Source: Candidatus Accumulibacter meliphilus
Lineage (GTDB): Bacteria > Pseudomonadota > Gammaproteobacteria > Burkholderiales > Rhodocyclaceae
Direction of reading: 5' to 3'
Assembly: GCA_003332265.1 (NCBI GenBank)
Contig: QPGA01000025.1
Location: 1 to 60,909 of the forward strand
Length of the DNA: 60,909 bases
Part shown: positions 55,707 through 60,909 of the stretch, one piece after another
How the letters are laid out: every line of letters starts with the position of its first letter
How positions within the stretch are numbered: the first letter of the stretch is position 1
Notes under the pieces: generated by a model
What the model was told of the DNA's origin: nothing
Database searches by the model: none
What the model saw: the letters and a program-made list of their open reading frames with translations, nothing else
Program-made: the position numbers and the translations under genes

Positions 55707-55904
55707 TCAGTGGTGGCCTTTTGGCAATTCGCCGGTCAGCACGTAGTGCGCGCTGCAGTACGGGCAGACGGCTTCCCCGGTGTGGGTGATTTCGAGAAAT
55801 ACGCGCGGATGGCGAGCCCAGAGCGGTGCGTCACTGGTTGGGCAATGCAGGGGCAAATCCTTGGCGCTGATCGCGATGGGTTTCTGCTGGATGTTCTGGG
55901 GCAT
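55707..55904 (-). CDS. Small zinc-finger protein (zf-CHCC type)
   Basis: 65 residues. Cys in LHCPTS, His in ARHPRVF, and CPYC near the C-terminus form the metal site of the family related to the NDUFS6 zinc domain. In betaproteobacteria it usually lies between ilvE and waaF, as here. Its function is unproven. Start at the ATG giving the usual short N-terminus. Confidence 0.85.
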   Translation of the reverse strand: MPQNIQQKPIAISAKDLPLHCPTSDAPLWARHPRVFLEITHTGEAVCPYCSAHYVLTGELPKGHH

Positions 55905-55926
55905 GGTGGCGACCTTGCAAACTGGG

Positions 55927-56847
55927 TTAGACGTAGGCGAGCCAGTCTGCATGCGCCGGAATGCGGCCGTTCACGCAGTCGAAGTACAGGCTCTGGATGC
56001 GGGTGGTGATCGGCCCGCGGTGGCCGGCACCAATCTGGCGATTGTCGAGTTCGCGAATCGGCGTCACTTCAGCGGCGGTGCCGGTAAAGAAGGCTTCGTC
56101 GGCGCAATAGACTTCGTCGCGCGTGATCCGCTTTTCAATCACCGGAATGCCCAGTTCATCAGCAAGTTCGAGCACCGAGGCACGGGTGATGCCTTCGAGG
56201 CAGGAGGTCAGGTCCGGGGTATAAAGCTTGCCGCGCTTGACGATGAAAATATTCTCGCCGGCGCCCTCGGCGACATAGCCATCGACGTCGAGCAGCAGTG
56301 CCTCGTCGTAGCCGTCGTGTGCCACTTCCTGATGGGCGAGGATCGAGTTGGTGTAGGTGCCGACCGACTTCGAGCGGCACATGTTGATGTTCACGTGATG
56401 ACGAGTGAATGAAGAGGTCTTGACGCGGATGCCTTTTTCCATGCCCTCGGCACCAAGGTAGGCGCCCCACGGCCAGGCGGCAATGGCCACGTGCGTACTT
56501 ACCGCCGTGGCGGCGATGCCCATGGCTTCCGAACCGTAGAAGACGATTGGCCGGATGTAGCACGACTCGAGTGCGTTGGCGCGGACCACTTCCTTCTGCG
56601 CTTCGAGCAGGGTTTCCTTGTCATAAGGCATTTTCATCTGGAAAATGTACGCCGAATTGAACAACCGGTCGGTGTGCTCTTCGAGACGGAAAATGGCGGT
56701 GCCCTTGTCGGCCTTGTAGGCGCGGATGCCTTCAAAGACGCCCATCCCGTAGTGCAGGGTGTGGGTCAGCACGTGCGTCGTTGCCTCGCGCCATGGCACC
56801 AGCCTGCCGTCGTGCCAGATGAATCCGTCGCGATCCGCCATGGACAT
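55927..56847 (-). CDS. ilvE: Branched-chain amino acid aminotransferase
   Basis: PLP class IV enzyme for the last step of leucine, isoleucine and valine synthesis. 306 residues. FIWHDGRLVPWREATTHVL at the start, HYGMGVFEGIRAY, RSKSVGTYTNSI with the PLP Lys expected in the segment before it, EGAGENIFIV and TGTAAEVTPI. ATG at 56847 has GGGAGAG upstream and is preferred over a longer frame. It leads the leftward cluster and diverges from the NudJ gene over 106 bp. Confidence 0.94.
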   Translation of the reverse strand: MSMADRDGFIWHDGRLVPWREATTHVLTHTLHYGMGVFEGIRAYKADKGTAIFRLEEHTDRLFNSAYIFQMKMPYDKETLLEAQKEVVRANALESCYIRPIVFYGSEAMGIAATAVSTHVAIAAWPWGAYLGAEGMEKGIRVKTSSFTRHHVNINMCRSKSVGTYTNSILAHQEVAHDGYDEALLLDVDGYVAEGAGENIFIVKRGKLYTPDLTSCLEGITRASVLELADELGIPVIEKRITRDEVYCADEAFFTGTAAEVTPIRELDNRQIGAGHRGPITTRIQSLYFDCVNGRIPAHADWLAYV

Positions 56848-56953
56848 GGTTTGCTCTCCCTTTGCTGGAAATGCTGAAACGGAAAGTTTAGCCGATTTCG
56901 CCTCACGGTTGGCGGTAAAATGGCGTGTTGTCTCTACCCGCAAGGCTTGTCGA

Positions 56954-57400
56954 ATGGTCTGGAAACCCAACGTCACCGTCGCCGCGGTGCTCGAACGCGA
57001 TGGCCGCTTCCTGCTTGTCGAAGAGGAAACGGAGTACGGCGTCTGCTACAACCAGCCGGCAGGCCACCTCGAATGCCGCGAATCGCTGCTTGATGCGGTG
57101 ATCCGCGAAACGCTCGAAGAGACCGCCTATACCCTGAATCCACAGTACCTGCTCGGCGTGTACAACTGCCGCAACGAAGCCCGCGACGTGACCTACCTGC
57201 GCTTCAGTTTCGGCGGCGAGATCCTTGCTCACGATCCTGACAGACTGCTTGACACTGGCATTCTGGCAGCGCACTGGCTGACCCTTGCCGAGATCCATGC
57301 GCTGCAGGCGCAGCATCGCAGTCCGCTGGTGCTGCGTTGCATCGAGGACTGGCTGGCAGGCAAGCGCTATCCACTGGAACTGCTGACCCATTGCTCATGA
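56954..57400 (+). CDS. nudJ: NudJ-like Nudix hydrolase
   Basis: 148 residues. Nudix box GHLECRESLLDAVIRETLEE then T-A, with the final Gly replaced by Ala. NudJ hydrolyses HMP-PP and other nucleotides; in E. coli it is adjacent to mnmA, and here mnmA follows one gene later. The start is the ATG of MVWKPNVTVAAVLE, the family's normal N-terminus. It overlaps the next gene (ATGA). Confidence 0.87.
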   Translation: MVWKPNVTVAAVLERDGRFLLVEEETEYGVCYNQPAGHLECRESLLDAVIRETLEETAYTLNPQYLLGVYNCRNEARDVTYLRFSFGGEILAHDPDRLLDTGILAAHWLTLAEIHALQAQHRSPLVLRCIEDWLAGKRYPLELLTHCS

Positions 57401-58068
57401 AATGGCTGTTGGCGCTGCCGCTGTTGGCGGCGATGGCACCCGCAAGCGCTGGCGAGACGATCAGCGTGTGTTACAACTACGGCTGTCTGGCGCAGTCCAA
57501 AGTGTATTTCGTCGACGCACAATTGGCGCAGGTGCAGGCCCTTCTCGGCAGCGCACAAAACGCGGCGGAGGAGCGCGAGAAGCTGTCGCTGACGATTGGC
57601 TGGTTACTTGGCTGGGCCGGCCGGCAGACGCCGATCGCCGCCGATCGTGGCGGCAACGCGGCCGACGAGGGGGTTTACGGGCGGATGGATTGCATCGACC
57701 ACTCGACCACGACCACACGTCTGTTGCACCTGCTGGAAGCGCGCGGCTGGCTGCGTTTCCATCGTGTCCTGGAGCCGGTATCGCGCGTCCGCTATCTGTT
57801 CGCGGTGCACTATTCGGCACAGATAGAAGAAATTGCGGTGATCGATCCGGCGGCCGGCACGCTTGCTGCGGCGAAGCAAGCAAATGCGGGCGCCGCGCGG
57901 CCGCGCTATGTCGTCGATAGCTGGTTTCGCGACAACGGGCAGCCAGCGGTGGTGATCGGCCTGCAGAACTGGTTCGATGGCCAGGACGACCAGGATGACG
58001 AGGGTGACCGGGCGCAGCTGACTACCGTACTGAACAGCCGTGGCGAGGGCCCGAATATTGAACGCTAG
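57397..58068 (+). CDS. Secreted protein of unknown function
   Basis: 223 residues with a signal peptide ([17 protein letters not shown], cleavage before GET). The mature part has [14 protein letters not shown] and [18 protein letters not shown]; Cys, Asp and His in these stretches are suggestive of a cysteine-peptidase or transglutaminase-like site but I do not recognise the family. The C-terminus is acidic. It is co-translated between nudJ and mnmA, probably a chance operon partner. Confidence 0.75.
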   Translation: MKWLLALPLLAAMAPASAGETISVCYNYGCLAQSKVYFVDAQLAQVQALLGSAQNAAEEREKLSLTIGWLLGWAGRQTPIAADRGGNAADEGVYGRMDCIDHSTTTTRLLHLLEARGWLRFHRVLEPVSRVRYLFAVHYSAQIEEIAVIDPAAGTLAAAKQANAGAARPRYVVDSWFRDNGQPAVVIGLQNWFDGQDDQDDEGDRAQLTTVLNSRGEGPNIER

Positions 58069-58081
58069 CAAAGGCAATGGC

Positions 58082-59182
58082 ATGACAGAGGCAAAGACAG
58101 TGGTCGTCGGCTTGTCCGGTGGTGTCGATTCGGCGGTCGCGGCGCTGCTGCTCAAGGAGCAGGGCTGGCACGTGCTCGGCCTGTTCATGAAAAACTGGGA
58201 GGACGACGACAGTGACGAGTATTGCTCGTCGCGGCAGGATCTCGTTGACGTGATGAGCGTTGCCGACATGATTGGCATCGATGTCGAAGTGGTGAATTTC
58301 GCTGCCGAATACAAGGAGCGCGTCTTCGCTCACTTTCTCAAGGAATACCAGGCCGGTCGCACGCCGAATCCGGACGTGCTGTGCAATTCCGAGATCAAAT
58401 TCAGCGCTTTTCTCGAGCATGCACTGAGCATCGGTGCTGATCGTATCGCCACCGGTCACTACGCCGGCGTGCGCGAGTTTGCCGGGGCTTTCCAGTTGCT
58501 CAAGGCCGAGGACGGTACCAAGGACCAGAGCTATTTCCTGCATCGCCTCAATCAGCAGCAGTTGTCAAAGACGCTGTTTCCGCTGGCTGGCCTGTACAAG
58601 CGCGAAGTGCGCAAGAGGGCCGAGGCGGCCGGCTTGCACGTCGCGCTCAAGAAGGATTCGACGGGTATCTGCTTCATCGGCGAGCGGCCGTTCAAGGAGT
58701 TCCTGATGCGCTACCTGCCGCCGCAGAAGGGCGAGATTCGCAGCCTCGATGACGAGCGCCTGCTGGGCGAGCACGATGGCATAGCCTATCACACCATCGG
58801 CCAGCGCAAAGGCCTGCACATCGGCGGCGTCAAAGGGGGCAAGAGTGGTGACAGCGGCGACCACGACGCCTGGTTCGTGGCCCGCAAGGACATTGCCAGC
58901 AACACCCTTTACGTCGTGCAGGGCCATGCGCATGCGGCGCTGATGGCCGATGAACTGCGCGCCGAGGACCTCTCCTGGGTCGCTGGCACGGCCGCGCACA
59001 CGCACTGGGTCTACACCGCCAAGACGCGCTACCGCCAGGCCGACGCCGCCTGCGAAATCGAGTGCATCGACGCCGATTCCTGCCAGATCCGCTTTGCCGA
59101 AGCGCAGTGGGCCGTCACCCCGGGCCAGTCGGTGGTGGTCTACGAAAGCCGGGTCTGCCTCGGCGGCGGCGTCATCGCTTGA
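58082..59182 (+). CDS. mnmA: tRNA-specific 2-thiouridylase
   Basis: Puts sulfur on U34 of tRNA Lys, Glu and Gln. 366 residues. PP-loop [12 protein letters not shown] (10-21), the first catalytic Cys in [18 protein letters not shown], and the second Cys in [12 protein letters not shown]. Start at the ATG 13 bp after the preceding gene; a longer in-frame start lies inside that gene. Confidence 0.96.
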   Translation: MTEAKTVVVGLSGGVDSAVAALLLKEQGWHVLGLFMKNWEDDDSDEYCSSRQDLVDVMSVADMIGIDVEVVNFAAEYKERVFAHFLKEYQAGRTPNPDVLCNSEIKFSAFLEHALSIGADRIATGHYAGVREFAGAFQLLKAEDGTKDQSYFLHRLNQQQLSKTLFPLAGLYKREVRKRAEAAGLHVALKKDSTGICFIGERPFKEFLMRYLPPQKGEIRSLDDERLLGEHDGIAYHTIGQRKGLHIGGVKGGKSGDSGDHDAWFVARKDIASNTLYVVQGHAHAALMADELRAEDLSWVAGTAAHTHWVYTAKTRYRQADAACEIECIDADSCQIRFAEAQWAVTPGQSVVVYESRVCLGGGVIA

Positions 59183-59288
59183 AGCGGGTGCTGTCCAGCG
59201 CAGTCACGGCGCGGGGGCGCCGGGCAAGGGCTGCCGCGGCGAGCCGTTTGAGCCATTTGCCGCTCGTCCGCAGAGGCGCTCCGTGGCG

Positions 59289-60485
59289 ATGACTGCGGCG
59301 ATGGTGGCCGCACCGCACTATCGACGCAACATAGGTCTGCTGGCGGCAGCGCAGGCCTTGCTGCTGACCAACGGGGTAACCCTGGTGGCGATCAATGGCC
59401 TGCTCGGTTTGCAACTTGCGACCGACCAGCGCCTGGCGACACTGCCGATCACCACCTACGTCATCGGTGCTGCGCTGGCCGCCGTGCCGGCGGCACTGTA
59501 CATGAAGCGCCATGGGCGGCGCGCTGGTTTCATGCTTGGCGCAGCTTTCGGGATTGCTGGCGCGTTGCTGTCGGCGTTGGCCGTGGTCGCCGCGAGTTTC
59601 TGGTTGCTGTGCCTGGGAACCGTCTTTGCCGGCGTCTACAACGCTTTTGGCCAGCAGTATCGCTTTGCCGCCGTCGACGCGGCGCCGGCCGACTGGACCA
59701 GCAAGGCAATTTCCTTGACCTTGGCCGGCGGTATTGTCGGTGGCGTCATCGGCCCGCAGGTCGGCGTCCTGACGCGCGATCTCCTGCACCCGACCTACCT
59801 GGCGAGCTACGCTGCGCTGGCCGCTTTTGCCGCGCTGGCGATGCTGATCGCCAGCCGGCTCGACATTCCCTTGCCGGCTGTTCGCGAACAGCAGGCTGCC
59901 GGGCGCCCGTTCGCGGAGATCGCCTGCCAGCCGACATTCATCGTCGCCGTCCTGGCTGCCGCTTGCGGCTACGCGACCATGAACCTGCTGATGACGGCGA
60001 CGCCCTTGGCGATGGATATCTGTGGTCTGCCTTTCGCCGACACCGCTTTCATCCTGCAATGGCACGTGATCGGCATGTTCGCCCCGTCGTTCTTCACGGG
60101 TCACCTGATCAAGCGCTTCGGCGTGCTCGTTTTGCTGCTCGTTGGTGCAGCCCTGATGCTGGTGTGCATCGGTGTTGCGCTGTCCGGTGTCAGTCTGATG
60201 CACTTCTGGTGGGCCTTGCTGCTGCTCGGCATCGGCTGGAATTTCCTCTTCGTCGGCGGCACGACGCTGCTGATCGAAAGCTGCCGCCCCGAGGAGAAAG
60301 CAAAAGTGCAGGGTAGCAACGACTTCATCGTTCTTGGCGTACAGGGGCTGACCTCATTTGCTGCCGGCCTGTTGATCAGCGGCGGTGGCTGGGCGACGCT
60401 CAACCTTCTCGCCCTGCCGATTGTTTCGCTGACTGCGCTGGCCAGCGCGTTGCTTTTGCTTGCGCGCAGCCGACAGCGCTGTTGA
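59289..60485 (+). CDS. Major facilitator superfamily transporter
   Basis: 398 residues with about twelve membrane segments. Loop 2-3 has MKRHGRRAGFMLG, a version of the MFS signature G-x3-D-R-x-G-R-R. The substrate is unknown. The long upstream frame overlaps mnmA, so the ATG at 59289 is taken. No neighbour hints at a substrate. Confidence 0.88.
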   Translation: MTAAMVAAPHYRRNIGLLAAAQALLLTNGVTLVAINGLLGLQLATDQRLATLPITTYVIGAALAAVPAALYMKRHGRRAGFMLGAAFGIAGALLSALAVVAASFWLLCLGTVFAGVYNAFGQQYRFAAVDAAPADWTSKAISLTLAGGIVGGVIGPQVGVLTRDLLHPTYLASYAALAAFAALAMLIASRLDIPLPAVREQQAAGRPFAEIACQPTFIVAVLAAACGYATMNLLMTATPLAMDICGLPFADTAFILQWHVIGMFAPSFFTGHLIKRFGVLVLLLVGAALMLVCIGVALSGVSLMHFWWALLLLGIGWNFLFVGGTTLLIESCRPEEKAKVQGSNDFIVLGVQGLTSFAAGLLISGGGWATLNLLALPIVSLTALASALLLLARSRQRC

Positions 60486-60909
60486 TGCCCCTTGTTGCAG
60501 CGCCGAGGGCGTGTGCATGCCTGCAATGCCGGCGGCCTCTTGCCGCAACCCGCTCGCTCCCGGCGGCTGAGAGGCGAAGGGAGGAACGGCAGCGGTTCCC
60601 CCGCTTTCCCCTTTCTTCTATCCCCCAAGGCGCCGCGCGAAGCCAAGTGCCAGCGCCAAACCCATCAGCAGCAGGGTTCCTGGTTCCGGCACTGCAGCAA
60701 GCATGCGCTGGCCTGGTCAAGAATGCTGTCCTGCAGGTTGTTTGTCGCGGCCAACCTGAAACTGGTCGCCACCGGCGGACGTGAAACTGGATTTTCTTGG
60801 GTTTCTTGATGTTCTTCGAGGGCTTGATCTAGAGCTGGTTTTTCTTCGCTGCTTGGGTCTTCTTTGGTTTTCTTTCCAGATCGTGTAGTAGCCCGTCCTG
60901 TGATGAGGC
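60486..60909. other. Right-edge region: PEP-CTERM remnant and unresolved frames
   Basis: No forward gene is seen. On the reverse strand a PEP-CTERM tail occupies 60618-60716, and another frame is open from the window edge to a stop at 60665 (80 codons, ...NLQDSILDQASACLLQ...). The stretch 60781-60909 is AT-richer than the rest. The parent gene lies beyond the edge. Confidence 0.5.
60618..60716 (-). pseudogene. C-terminal PEP-CTERM sorting segment, frame broken upstream
   Basis: Reverse-strand reading gives AAVPEPGTLLLMGLALALG followed by a basic FARRLGG and a stop. This is the VPEP motif, membrane helix and Arg cluster of PEP-CTERM proteins, which are sorted by exosortase. An in-frame TGA (60717-60719) lies 12 codons before VPEP. 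The frame that is open upstream is a different one and reads straight through this segment, so a one-base frameshift would join them. Either the gene is decayed, or there is a sequencing error, or the tail is a fragment. Confidence 0.5.

Overview
The window is high-GC, densely packed bacterial chromosome. Gene content and order suggest a betaproteobacterium of the Rhodocyclales: PPi-dependent phosphofructokinase, a PDH operon whose E3 carries its own lipoyl domain, Acr3/ArsJ arsenic genes, iorAB, tamAB, an ilvE - zinc-finger - waaF cluster, and a PEP-CTERM sorting motif at the right edge. A Candidatus Accumulibacter-like organism would fit, but that is inference from gene content and no marker gene was compared.

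Layout. 1-3.1 kb: glycolysis (pfp, fba), reverse strand, separate transcripts. 3.1-7.1 kb: divergent arsenic locus, arsR-acr3 leftward and an ArsJ-partner GAPDH plus arsJ rightward. 7.4-11.5 kb: a single-chain MmeI-like (type IIL) restriction-modification enzyme followed by an unassigned 380-residue protein. 11.5-16 kb: enolase with an unusual N-terminal extension, a secreted cupin, and a long pyruvate kinase without the usual C-terminal domain. 16.1-21.9 kb: tamA-tamB. 22-28.4 kb, reverse strand: sua5, purK, purE, folD, iorB, iorA. 28.7-34.9 kb: aceE-aceF-lpdA. The iorA/aceE divergent spacer holds a perfect FNR-type box and a consensus-like sigma70 promoter. 35-42.5 kb: ugpB-ugpQ, alaS, ltaE, a Nudix hydrolase, a small ORF and an InaA/WaaP-type LPS kinase.

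42.5-50.2 kb is the accessory highlight. After about 930 bp without a credible gene comes a translationally coupled pair. The first protein is TIR - degenerate CHAT-like - SIR2-like. The second is a STAND NTPase with one membrane segment and a C-terminal WD40 propeller region. The domain logic is that of NLR-like conflict or anti-phage systems: a propeller sensor, an NTPase switch, and NAD-directed TIR/SIR2 effectors. The individual families are known; this particular two-gene arrangement is the best candidate here for an undescribed system.

50.4-56.8 kb, reverse strand: ilvE, zinc-finger protein, waaF, SnoaL-like protein, YheT-like hydrolase, phosphomannomutase and an EAL-HDOD protein. 57-60.5 kb, forward: NudJ-like hydrolase, secreted protein, mnmA and an MFS transporter. 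The last 420 bp carry a PEP-CTERM remnant on the reverse strand.

The metabolic genes form a nearly continuous carbon route: PPi-PFK, aldolase, enolase, pyruvate kinase, then PDH, with an oxygen-sensitive 2-oxoacid oxidoreductase probably under FNR-type control. That would suit an organism cycling between anoxic and oxic conditions.
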